Assembly (NCBI GenBank): GCA_021160845.1 | Contig: JAGHBT010000256.1 | Coordinates: forward strand, 1 to 6,481 | Direction: 5' to 3' | Length of the DNA: 6,481 nt | Source of the DNA: a bacterium | GTDB taxonomy: Bacteria > Krumholzibacteriota > Krumholzibacteriia > Krumholzibacteriales > WJIX01 | Part shown: piece by piece, positions 1 to 6,262 of the stretch | Layout of the letters: each line of letters opens with the position of its first letter | Numbering within the stretch: the first letter of the stretch is position 1 | Translations under genes and position numbers: made by a program | Notes under the pieces: model-generated | What the model was told of the DNA's origin: nothing | The model's input: the letters and a program-made list of their open reading frames with translations, nothing else | The model's database searches: none

Positions 1-3
1 ATT

Positions 4-405
4 ATGTACATGATTGAAAAAAATAACTATGGTTACCGGTTGTGTTTCAGTGGATTTATTGAGAAAGATGAAATGTCGGAGTGGAAGAAAGAATCTGAAG
101 AAATCTTGGCAAATCAGACTGGTAAATTTAGCGTGTTTGTGGATATGAGAGAACTTACATCACTTCCCGCCGATTCTAGAATAGAAATGGAGGAGGGACA
201 AAAGCTCTTTAAGGAGAAAGGGATGGAGAGATCGGTGGTTATCTTGGGAAGTGCGATTACAACCTCACAATTTAAGCGGATAGCCAAGTCTTCAGGAATC
301 TATGAATGTGAGCGTTACATTAATTCCGAAAGTGATGAAAACTGGGAAAAAATGGGTAAAGACTGGATTATAGTGGGGATTGATCCTGATAAGGTTGAAA
401 AATAG
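4..405 (+). CDS. Small STAS/SpoIIAA-like protein of unknown function (possibly 5'-truncated)
   Basis: The product is a soluble protein of about 133 residues, with no signal peptide or membrane segment. It looks like a small STAS-like (SpoIIAA-like) alpha/beta domain. An N-terminal strand pair with a YGYRLCFSGFI pattern (residues 9-19) leads into a charged helix (about 20-36). A strand ending in VFVDMREL (44-51) follows, then a helix with EEGQKLFKEKG (63-73), a strand SVVILG (77-82), and a helix containing QFKRIAKSSGIYE (89-101). The tail is WIIVGIDPD. Resemblance to such families is recalled from the pattern, not searched. The role is unknown; the classical STAS phospho-acceptor serine of anti-anti-sigma factors is not obvious. 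ATG codons occur at 4 and 10. Only three bases precede the first and the frame stays open to the window edge, so the true start cannot be fixed. It ends in TAG and is separated from glmM by 181 bases, so it is probably a separate transcript. Confidence 0.75.
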   Translation: MYMIEKNNYGYRLCFSGFIEKDEMSEWKKESEEILANQTGKFSVFVDMRELTSLPADSRIEMEEGQKLFKEKGMERSVVILGSAITTSQFKRIAKSSGIYECERYINSESDENWEKMGKDWIIVGIDPDKVEK

Positions 406-511
406 AGTAAAACTCCACATATACAATCATCACTGTCCTCCCTTTTTAATCTGTTTTTCTACTTTCTACAAAGCTGCTATTGCACTTTACTCTGCAGAGG
501 TTTTCAAGTAA

Positions 512-540
512 TTGACATGGTTAATTATATTTATTAATCT
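512..540 (+). promoter_or_regulatory. Candidate sigma70-type promoter for glmM-glmS
   Basis: A perfect -35 hexamer TTGACA lies at 512-517. It is followed after 17 bases by TAATCT at 535-540, a weaker -10 match (3 of 6). Transcription would start near 547, giving a leader of about 40 bases before the glmM start at 587. The surrounding sequence is AT-rich, so other -10 choices cannot be excluded. Confidence 0.4.
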
Positions 541-575
541 TAGACATCGTTTAAAACGTTCCATACAGATTAAAG

Positions 576-581
576 AAGGAG
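576..581 (+). promoter_or_regulatory. Shine-Dalgarno site fixing the GTG start of glmM
   Basis: AAGGAG sits five bases before the GTG at 587. This strong match favours GTG over the in-frame ATG at codon 8 (608), which has no purine-rich sequence at the right distance. Confidence 0.75.
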
Positions 582-586
582 ATTGA

Positions 587-1942
587 GTGAAAATAGATAA
601 ATCACTTATGATAAGCATTTCGGGGGTTCGCGGCCTGTTGGACAAGGGCATGAATCCGGAAACGGTTTCGAGGTTTACGGCAGCATACGCCTCGGGGTTA
701 GAGATGGGTAGGGTTGTTGTTGGGAGAGATTCTAGGGCATCCGGGTCTTCTTTAATGTTCGCGGTTTCTTCATCCCTAAGGTTTATGGGGTTTGACGTTG
801 TAGATCTGGGCATCGTAGCTACGCCGACAGTTGAGATAATGGTGGAAGAGCTCAAAGCTAAGGGGGGAATAATTATTACGGCCAGCCACAACGGGCCGAA
901 TTGGAATGCCCTTAAGTTTCTTGACAGTAATGGTGAATTTTTACCTTCTGAAGAAATTAATAGAATAAAACAACTTGTTGAAAGCGATGAGCATTTATTT
1001 TCCGAACCTGCTTCATACGGGAAATATCAGAGGAATAATGAAGGCGATAATATCCATATAAAGAGGATACTAAAACTTGATTGTTTGAATATAGAAAAAA
1101 TCGCGTTTTCGGAGATCAAGGCTGTTGTTGATTGTGTTAATGGAGCTGGAAGTAGAATTGTCCCATTACTTTTGCGTGAGCTTGGTGTTATGACTGTAGA
1201 GCTTTACACAGATGTAAACAAGCCGTTTCCACATGTGCCGGAACCAACGCCGGTCAATCTAACTGATCTTGCCCGTGCCGTAAGGGAAGAGAAGGCTGAT
1301 ATCGGATTTGCGTGCGATCCCGATGCTGACAGGCTTGTTCTGGTTGATGAAAACGGTTTGGTGTGCAGTGAAGAATTAACACTTTCTCTTGCTGCTGAAT
1401 TTATTCTCTCATCAAAAAGAGGAGCTGTTGTAGCCAATCTTTCCACAACCCGTCTTATGGATGATATTGCCGACAGTTATCAGGTATCTCTTCACAGATC
1501 GAGTGTGGGAGAAGCGAATGTGATAGCGTTGATGAAGCAAACAGGTGCGGTTATCGGTGGGGAGGGAAACGGAGGTGTTATATATCCTGAAGTTCATTAT
1601 GGGCGTGACGCTATGACAGGGATAGCTCTTATTCTTCAATCCTTGACTAATCAAGGTCTCTCACTTGGCGAAAAGTTAAAAAGAATGCCTCATTACAATA
1701 TTATAAAGGAAAAGCGTTCTTACGAAGGCAATTTCCCTGATCTGGTGGAAGAAGCGAAAAGACTCTTTAAAGGCAAAGTAAATAGTACGGATGGCATAAG
1801 AATTGATATGGATGAAGGATGGATCCATTTAAGAATGTCAAATACGGAACCTGTAATAAGGGTTATTGCCGAAGCCCGTTCAGAGGAGGAGGCACAAGAT
1901 ATTATCAGAAGGTCTGATAGCTTGCTTGTGAAAAGCATATAA
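587..1942 (+). CDS. glmM: Phosphoglucosamine mutase (alpha-D-phosphohexomutase family)
   Basis: This enzyme interconverts glucosamine-6-phosphate and glucosamine-1-phosphate, the second step toward UDP-GlcNAc, in the cytoplasm. The four phosphohexomutase signatures appear in order over 451 residues, the normal family length. The phosphoserine loop is T-A-S-H-N with Ser100 as the expected phosphorylated residue. The Mg-binding loop is DPDADR (Asp244, 246, 248). The sugar loop is GEGNGG (325-330). The C-terminal phosphate-binding loop is RMSNTEPVIR (416-425). The active-site loop with W-N-A-L-K and the GEGNGG motif place it in the Bacteroidetes/archaeal-like branch rather than the E. coli-like one. 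In that branch sequence alone can confuse GlmM with phosphomanno- or phosphoglucomutase. Immediate linkage to glmS, 50 bases downstream with no terminator, is the main argument for GlmM. The start is GTG, supported by AAGGAG. Oddity: the usual Pro after SHN is Gly103, followed by Pro104. Confidence 0.9.
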   Translation: MKIDKSLMISISGVRGLLDKGMNPETVSRFTAAYASGLEMGRVVVGRDSRASGSSLMFAVSSSLRFMGFDVVDLGIVATPTVEIMVEELKAKGGIIITASHNGPNWNALKFLDSNGEFLPSEEINRIKQLVESDEHLFSEPASYGKYQRNNEGDNIHIKRILKLDCLNIEKIAFSEIKAVVDCVNGAGSRIVPLLLRELGVMTVELYTDVNKPFPHVPEPTPVNLTDLARAVREEKADIGFACDPDADRLVLVDENGLVCSEELTLSLAAEFILSSKRGAVVANLSTTRLMDDIADSYQVSLHRSSVGEANVIALMKQTGAVIGGEGNGGVIYPEVHYGRDAMTGIALILQSLTNQGLSLGEKLKRMPHYNIIKEKRSYEGNFPDLVEEAKRLFKGKVNSTDGIRIDMDEGWIHLRMSNTEPVIRVIAEARSEEEAQDIIRRSDSLLVKSI

Positions 1943-1992
1943 TGTGGACGGGATAAAATACGATTTTTCAGTTTAAAGATTAAGGGAGATGT

Positions 1993-3825
1993 ATGTGTGG
2001 TATTATCGGATACGTTGGTAAGAGCAATCGAGTTGGAGAAATACTACTGGAGGGGTTAAAGCGTCTTGAATATCGTGGGTACGATTCCGCCGGGTTGGCT
2101 ATTATCAGGGACAACTCCCTCTTTGTTGAAAAGACGTCTGGAAAAATAGAAAAGCTGGAAAAGAAGCTTGAGAAAGTTGATTTATCGGGAAGTCTTGGAA
2201 TAGGTCATACAAGATGGGCAACACACGGTCCCCCAACCACAAAGAACGCTCACCCTCATACAGACTGCAGTGGCAAGATTGCGCTCATACACAATGGCAT
2301 TGTTGAGAATTACCAGACTTTAAAGACTTCTCTTGAATCGGACGGCCATAAATTTGTTACAGAAACGGACACGGAAGTTCTAGTTCATCTGGTTGAAAAA
2401 TTTTATCATGATAACAAGCTTGAAGAGGCTGTTCAAAAGGCTCTGGATGTGGTTGAGGGGACTTATGGAATCCTTGTCATTTCATCCTCTGAGCCGGACA
2501 AACTCGTAGGCGCGCGTAACGGTTCTCCTGTTGTTGTTGGGATAGGTGAGAATGAATATTTCATTGCTAGTGATGTTTCCGCAATACTCGAACATACAAG
2601 ACAAGTTATATATCTTAAGGATCAACAGATGGTGGTTGTAACGCCGGAGCATTTTTCGACTATGACTGTCAAAAATGAATCTGTTGAACATGTTGTTGAG
2701 ACTGTTGATTGGGATCTTGACATGATTGAGAAGGGCGGATTTGATCATTTTATGTTAAAGGAGATATTTGAGCAACCTGAGACGATCAGAAACGCGATGA
2801 GAGGACGTTTACTAGAGGAATACGGGATTTCCAAGCTTGGCGGCTTAAATATGTCTGAACAGGAACTTAGGGAGGTTAAACGTATTGTTTTCGTCGCCTG
2901 TGGTACGAGTTGGCATGCAGCTCTTATAGGTGAATATATGATAGAAGAGAAGGCGCGTATACCGGTTGAAGTAGAATATGCAAGTGAATTCCGTTACAGA
3001 AATCCAATAATCGAGGATGACACACTGGTTATGGCGATCAGTCAATCCGGCGAAACGGTTGATACTCTCGCGGGGATGCGGGAAGCGCGTGAGAAAGGTG
3101 CTCAGTGTATGGGTATTTGCAATGTAGTAGGAAGCACTATAGCCCGTGAATCCGGAAGAGGTGTTTATATACATGCCGGTCCGGAAATTGGCGTCGCGTC
3201 AACCAAGGCATTTACATCCCAGATTACTGTCTTGAGTCTCCTTGCTCTCATGCTTGGGCGAATGCATACTATGTCGTCCTCTGAGGGACGCCAAATAATT
3301 AAGGCGCTGGAGGAGATACCTGAACAGATCTCTAAAATCCTTGGGAAGAACGAGGAGATTAAGAAAATATCCGAGAAATGCTGTTACTACAATAATTTTC
3401 TATATCTTGGGAGAGGGGCTAATTATCCTGTTGCTTTGGAAGGAGCCCTTAAACTTAAGGAGATATCATATGTGCATGCCGAGGGATACCCGGCTGCAGA
3501 AATGAAACATGGTCCTATTGCCTTAATTGATGAAAATATGCCCGTTGTAATTATTTGTCCTCGCGATAACGCCTATCAGAAAATACTGGGCAATATAAAC
3601 GAGGTTAAGGCGAGGAAGGGTAAAATTATCGCGATAACAAGTGAGGGTAACGAAGAAATTGCTAATATGGCGGATCATGTGATTTTTATTCCTGAAACTC
3701 TTGATTTTCTCTATCCTATTCTTTCAATTATTCCACTTCAATTAATAGCGTATCATATTGCTGTTCTTAGAGGATGTCATGTTGATCAGCCAAGGAATCT
3801 GGCCAAGAGTGTGACAGTCGAGTGA
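1993..3825 (+). CDS. glmS: Glutamine--fructose-6-phosphate aminotransferase (isomerizing)
   Basis: This enzyme makes glucosamine-6-phosphate from fructose-6-phosphate and glutamine, the committed step of amino-sugar synthesis. The 610 residues match the usual length of about 609. The N-terminal class II glutamine amidotransferase domain (about 1-220) begins MCGIIGYVG, with Cys2 becoming the N-terminal nucleophile. It carries LEYRGYDSAG (25-34), GHTRWATHG (71-79) and HNGIVENY (100-107). Two SIS sugar-isomerase domains follow. The first has VACGTSWHAA (301-310), ISQSGETVDT (349-358) and GVASTKAFTSQ (400-410). The second has LGRGANYPVALEGALKLKEI (472-491) and the EMKHGP motif (503-508). The C terminus LAKSVTVE is the canonical ending, so the TGA is a true stop and not a selenocysteine codon. 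The start is ATG with AAGGGAG just upstream. It is probably co-transcribed with glmM. The 50-base gap before it is far too short for a glmS ribozyme. Confidence 0.98.
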   Translation: MCGIIGYVGKSNRVGEILLEGLKRLEYRGYDSAGLAIIRDNSLFVEKTSGKIEKLEKKLEKVDLSGSLGIGHTRWATHGPPTTKNAHPHTDCSGKIALIHNGIVENYQTLKTSLESDGHKFVTETDTEVLVHLVEKFYHDNKLEEAVQKALDVVEGTYGILVISSSEPDKLVGARNGSPVVVGIGENEYFIASDVSAILEHTRQVIYLKDQQMVVVTPEHFSTMTVKNESVEHVVETVDWDLDMIEKGGFDHFMLKEIFEQPETIRNAMRGRLLEEYGISKLGGLNMSEQELREVKRIVFVACGTSWHAALIGEYMIEEKARIPVEVEYASEFRYRNPIIEDDTLVMAISQSGETVDTLAGMREAREKGAQCMGICNVVGSTIARESGRGVYIHAGPEIGVASTKAFTSQITVLSLLALMLGRMHTMSSSEGRQIIKALEEIPEQISKILGKNEEIKKISEKCCYYNNFLYLGRGANYPVALEGALKLKEISYVHAEGYPAAEMKHGPIALIDENMPVVIICPRDNAYQKILGNINEVKARKGKIIAITSEGNEEIANMADHVIFIPETLDFLYPILSIIPLQLIAYHIAVLRGCHVDQPRNLAKSVTVE

Positions 3826-3918
3826 AGAAAAAGGAGTGGGTGTGTCTTGTCTGGAGGATCGGAATAGTGTCAAATAAATAGGTTTTTTTCTGTTATTATT
3901 GTTTTAGGTTTGAAGAAG

Positions 3919-3947
3919 TTGAATTATTTTGTTACTTTAGGTAGAAT
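3919..3947 (+). promoter_or_regulatory. Candidate promoter for ridA
   Basis: TTGAAT at 3919-3924 (4 of 6) is followed after exactly 17 bases by TAGAAT at 3942-3947 (5 of 6). Transcription would start near 3954, leaving a short leader that is mostly the ribosome binding site (GAGGAAGAGG at 3955-3964). The 145-base gap after glmS supports a separate start, but no clear terminator for glmS is seen. Confidence 0.4.
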
Positions 3948-3970
3948 AAATTTTAGAGGAAGAGGTAAAT

Positions 3971-4348
3971 ATGAAAAAGATTATCAGAACCGAATCTGCA
4001 CCGGCAGCGATAGGGCCTTATAATCAGGCTGTACTAGCCGGTGATTTTCTTTTTATTTCAGGTCAGCTTGGGATGGATCCTGATGACGGGAAAATGGCGG
4101 TTGGCTTATCTAAGCAGGTTGAGATGGCTTTATCTAACCTTAAAGCGGTTGTAGAAGCTGCTGGAGGGGGACTGCATTCCATAGTTAAAACTACGGTAAT
4201 GCTTCAATCAATGGATGATTTTAAAGAAATGAATAATGTTTATATGAAATATTTCAAGGAAGATCCTCCCGCAAGAGCCGCGTATGAGGTAGCCAGGCTT
4301 CCCCTCGGAGCCCTTGTAGAGATTGAAGCTGTCGCGCATATTGGATGA
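3971..4348 (+). CDS. ridA: RidA family reactive enamine/imine deaminase
   Basis: RidA (YjgF/YER057c/UK114 family) hydrolyses reactive 2-aminoacrylate and related enamine/imine intermediates released by PLP enzymes such as threonine dehydratase, protecting other PLP enzymes. The 125-residue length is typical of the small cytosolic trimer-forming protein. Visible motifs are the N-terminal S-A-P-A-A-I-G-P-Y-N-Q-A (9-20), FISGQLGMDP (28-37), and PARAAYEVARLP (100-111), which carries the conserved substrate-binding Arg102. The C-terminal VEIEAVA carries the conserved Glu119. All the residues expected of a true deaminase of the RidA subgroup appear present. The ATG is preceded by GAGG at good spacing (3962-3965). 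It lies between glmS and selC with no functional link apparent, and probably has its own promoter. RidA and other subfamily members are hard to separate by eye, but the Arg/Glu pair favours RidA proper. Confidence 0.95.
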   Translation: MKKIIRTESAPAAIGPYNQAVLAGDFLFISGQLGMDPDDGKMAVGLSKQVEMALSNLKAVVEAAGGGLHSIVKTTVMLQSMDDFKEMNNVYMKYFKEDPPARAAYEVARLPLGALVEIEAVAHIG

Positions 4349-4463
4349 TATCATATGGTACTCGATGTGAGTATTGATGTTGTGTAAAATGTGTGTTTGC
4401 CGATTGGGTTGGACTTAGTTTTGGCTCCGTTCGATCGTTAACGGATATCTTAAATCAGTTTGC

Positions 4464-4561
4464 GGGAATGGATGGGTTCTGGTGAATCCCGAGGACTTCA
4501 AATCCTTCTGCCGGGTGCTAAAACCACGTGGGGTGGGTTCGATTCCCACACGTTCCCGCCA
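4464..4561 (+). tRNA. selC: tRNA-Sec (selenocysteine, anticodon UCA)
   Basis: This tRNA is charged with serine, converted to selenocysteine by SelA, and delivered by SelB to UGA codons. It folds by eye as a bacterial tRNA-Sec. The acceptor strands are 4464-4471 and 4550-4557, with seven pairs including one G-U and an eighth G4471/A4550 mismatch. The D stem has the diagnostic six pairs (4474-4479 with 4484-4489) and a four-base loop. The anticodon stem is 4491-4495 with 4503-4507, and its loop CTTCAAA at 4496-4502 holds the anticodon TCA at 4498-4500. A long variable arm runs about 4508-4532; its stem 4511-4517/4525-4531 has one G-G mismatch. The T stem 4533-4537 with 4545-4549 closes a TTCGATT loop. 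The discriminator is G4558, typical for Sec, and CCA is encoded at 4559-4561. Alternatives such as an opal suppressor are unlikely given the six-pair D stem and long arm. Confidence 0.96.
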
Positions 4562-4590
4562 TTAATAGCGGCTGAAAGCGGGGGTTTTTT
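4553..4590 (+). terminator. Probable intrinsic terminator of selC, sharing the tRNA 3' strand
   Basis: TTCCCGC (4553-4559), the tRNA 3' acceptor strand, is complementary to GCGGGGG (4578-4584), with two G-U pairs at the base. Six T residues at 4585-4590 follow directly. The loop is 18 bases and can contain a small GCT/AGC hairpin instead. The run of G followed by T6 is the expected end of a terminator. The shared strand is inferred from complementarity only. Confidence 0.5.
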
Positions 4591-4692
4591 AGAAGATGAG
4601 CAGTTGTTGTACCGAAAGGATTATCACAGAAGAGGGTAAAGTTAAGAATTTGTTTTTTAATGTGTAAGTTGATTTATTTTAAGATGGATATT

Positions 4693-5349
4693 ATGAAATT
4701 TTTTTTTATCATAGCTGTGGCTTCCACATTTTTATTAATTAAGCCTTGTAACCTTTTGGCTTTCAATCGGATGTATTCTTCTTCGGTAAATATTGAGGAA
4801 CATTTGGGTTTTACGGGGGTTGATTCAACAGAGGTTTCCGAGCGGAAAAGCAGCTGGACGATGGAGGAACTAAAAGAGGTGCTTACGAGTGAAACAGGTT
4901 ATGGCCGTAAGAAGGGGGTTGGATGGAAGGAAAAAAAGAACGCTCGCGTCGCAATGTTATGTGCCCTTGTTTTTCCTGGACTGGGGCAGATGTACAATGA
5001 AAGGCCTGTAAAGGCAGCTCTTTCCATGGGATTGGAAACGTGGTATTTAACCCACATACTTATAAATTACCGACTCGAGCGAAGAGAAATGAAGGTTCGG
5101 GATAGTTACGACAAATGGGTTGAGAATGAAACAGGAGAAAATTATATTGATTCGAATTGGCGTTATCACAATGCATGGTACAATGAGTATAAAGCACGTA
5201 AAATAGACTGGCTCTGGTGGTCTTCGAGCATTGTTGTTGTGCTTGTCTTTGACGCCTATGTTGATGCGCATTTGCATGGGATGGACTTTAAAATAGAGAG
5301 TGTTAATGTTAACGGTGGCCCGGGAGTTTCTGTTAGTCTGGATTTTTAG
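4693..5349 (+). CDS. DUF5683-like membrane/envelope protein, function unknown
   Basis: The product has about 218 residues from the ATG at 4693. That start gives a short MKFF... signal-like segment with a hydrophobic stretch at 4-16 and possible cleavage after LLA (about 21-23). It also has a purine-rich GGA just upstream. ATGs at 4660 and 4684 are in frame but would place extra residues before this segment. The Cys at 19 lacks a proper lipobox. After a polar region (25-82), the core has ARVAMLCALVFPGLGQMYN (84-102), a membrane segment with a turn of P-G-L-G-Q-x-Y-N type. A hydrophobic stretch follows at about 107-124, then a charged, Trp/Tyr-rich region (126-175). The last membrane segment (about 176-188) ends in DAYVDAHL (187-194). 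The PGxGQ-Y-N and D-A-Y-V-D-A-H combination is what I know from DUF5683 proteins; this was not searched. It lies 75 bases before lepB, so it may share a transcript with it. No enzymatic motif is seen. Confidence 0.8.
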   Translation: MKFFFIIAVASTFLLIKPCNLLAFNRMYSSSVNIEEHLGFTGVDSTEVSERKSSWTMEELKEVLTSETGYGRKKGVGWKEKKNARVAMLCALVFPGLGQMYNERPVKAALSMGLETWYLTHILINYRLERREMKVRDSYDKWVENETGENYIDSNWRYHNAWYNEYKARKIDWLWWSSSIVVVLVFDAYVDAHLHGMDFKIESVNVNGGPGVSVSLDF

Positions 5350-5415
5350 ATTTTAACACGGGTGCCGGTAAAAAGATGGATGATAGCTTTGGTTGTATTT
5401 AGGAAGTTTAAGAGA

Positions 5416-5422
5416 AAGGGAG
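5416..5422 (+). promoter_or_regulatory. Shine-Dalgarno site deciding the lepB start
   Basis: AAGGGAG lies just before the ATG at 5425. Spacing is short, as it is for glmS, where AAGGGAG also stands a few bases from the ATG. An in-frame GTG at 5362 would add 21 residues but has no ribosome binding site, so 5425 is preferred. Confidence 0.65.
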
Positions 5423-5424
5423 TT

Positions 5425-6033
5425 ATGACAAAAAAAGACGACAAGAAAATTAAAACGAAATCAAAATTCAGAGAATATGTTGAAATTATTGTTACCGCCG
5501 TCATTCTGGCTCTGATTGTAAGGACGTTTATTGTTCAGAGTTATCATATACCATCAGGATCTATGAAGGACACGCTTCTTAAGGGAGATTTTCTTTTCGC
5601 AAGTAAATTCATTTATGGAGCAAAGGTACCTTTTGTAGATTGGAAATTGCCTGCTGTTAGAGAACCCAGACGGGGTGATGTTGTTATTTTTAAGTTCCCC
5701 GGAGACAGAAAAACGGATTATATAAAAAGGTGTATTGCTATAGAGGGTGAAGTAATCAAGGTTAGAGGTAAAAGTGTTTATATTGATGGCAAGAAGCTCG
5801 ATGAAAATTATACAAAATATATTAGAGGCGGGATAAACGACTATGGCCCTTTCCGCGTGCCTCAGGGCCATATATTTGTACTTGGCGACAATCGTGATAA
5901 TAGTTACGATTCACGTTTCTGGGGGCCATTGGATAAAAAACTCTTGAGGGGGAATGCCCTTTTTCTCTATTTTTCCATTGATTATGAGAAACACTGGCCG
6001 AGGTTCAGTAGAATAGGCGATCTGATCAATTAG
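5425..6033 (+). CDS. lepB: Signal peptidase I
   Basis: This is the membrane-bound serine protease that removes signal peptides from proteins exported by Sec or Tat, acting on the outer face of the cytoplasmic membrane. With the ATG at 5425 it has 202 residues, within the short single-anchor range. A Lys-rich cytoplasmic N terminus (2-15) precedes one membrane segment (about 18-36). Box B, I-P-S-G-S-M (42-47), has the nucleophile Ser46. Box C/D includes RRGDVVIFKFP (82-92) and DYIKRCIAIEGE (98-109), with the general-base Lys101. Box E is GDNRDNSYDSRFWGP (154-168). All catalytic elements of the Ser/Lys S26 family are intact. The C terminus ends soon after WGPLDKKLLRGNALF, consistent with a complete gene. 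It follows the DUF5683-like gene by 75 bases, possibly in the same transcript. lepB upstream of hrcA recalls the lepA-lepB-hemW-hrcA order seen in some bacteria, although no hemW lies between them here. Confidence 0.97.
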   Translation: MTKKDDKKIKTKSKFREYVEIIVTAVILALIVRTFIVQSYHIPSGSMKDTLLKGDFLFASKFIYGAKVPFVDWKLPAVREPRRGDVVIFKFPGDRKTDYIKRCIAIEGEVIKVRGKSVYIDGKKLDENYTKYIRGGINDYGPFRVPQGHIFVLGDNRDNSYDSRFWGPLDKKLLRGNALFLYFSIDYEKHWPRFSRIGDLIN

Positions 6034-6262
6034 CTAAATCCAACCTTCGGCAGTTGTCTGTTGTGGAATCAGGTTTAAGCTCTTTATCGTTGGTGTTTGC
6101 GCTTTTTTATTCAATGCCGGTGGAACATATCTGGTTCGTGTACTCAAAACGAATAAAGAAATTTTGGGTGGATATCTCCAATCGCGGTCCAGTATGGTTT
6201 TTATTTCTTTTTTTTCGTCTCGCGGCATTCAATTTGCTCTGATTCTAACCATCTGATGCATT
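6034..6262 (+). other. Intergenic stretch between lepB and the hrcA promoter, no supported gene
   Basis: This part of the 311-base gap holds no gene I can support. One frame is open from 6038 to a TGA at 6254-6256 and reads as a hydrophobic peptide, but it has no ATG, GTG or TTG near its beginning and no ribosome binding site. A second frame (TTG at 6054 to 6242) also lacks a ribosome site. A T-rich run occurs near 6198-6215 without a convincing hairpin before it. No RNA gene or repeat was recognised. Confidence 0.5.

Noticed and set aside
487..891. Long opposite-strand frames under glmM, glmS and lepB
   Set aside because: They are mirror frames of well-supported genes with no motifs or ribosome binding sites of their own.
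3823..3825. The TGA ending glmS as a possible selenocysteine codon, given selC nearby
   Set aside because: The protein already ends with the canonical GlmS C terminus LAKSVTVE at normal length, and the frame beyond soon stops without family resemblance.
3871..3900. The seven-T run after glmS as an intrinsic terminator
   Set aside because: The bases before it are AT-rich and do not form a convincing hairpin.
4362..4390. A promoter for selC with -10 TAAAAT at 4385-4390
   Set aside because: The -10 is good, but the base run 17 upstream (TCGATG) matches the -35 at only three positions, and the start would be about 70 bases before the tRNA; too weak to list.
4427..4444. CCGTT/AACGG inverted repeat with an 8-base loop upstream of selC as a terminator for ridA
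   Set aside because: The stem is only five pairs and no T run follows; it may be chance.
5362..5424. A longer lepB starting at the GTG at 5362
   Set aside because: There is no ribosome binding site before it, while AAGGGAG precedes the ATG at 5425, and the shorter protein begins with a normal Lys-rich cytoplasmic tail and membrane anchor.
6041..6056. CAAC...GTTG hairpin with a TTCG loop just after lepB as a terminator
   Set aside because: The stem is short and bulged, and no T run follows.
6054..6242. A 62-codon frame from a TTG between lepB and hrcA, and an opposite-strand frame at 6034-6228
   Set aside because: Neither has a ribosome binding site or a recognisable motif, and they overlap each other and a third open frame, as expected for low-complexity spacer.
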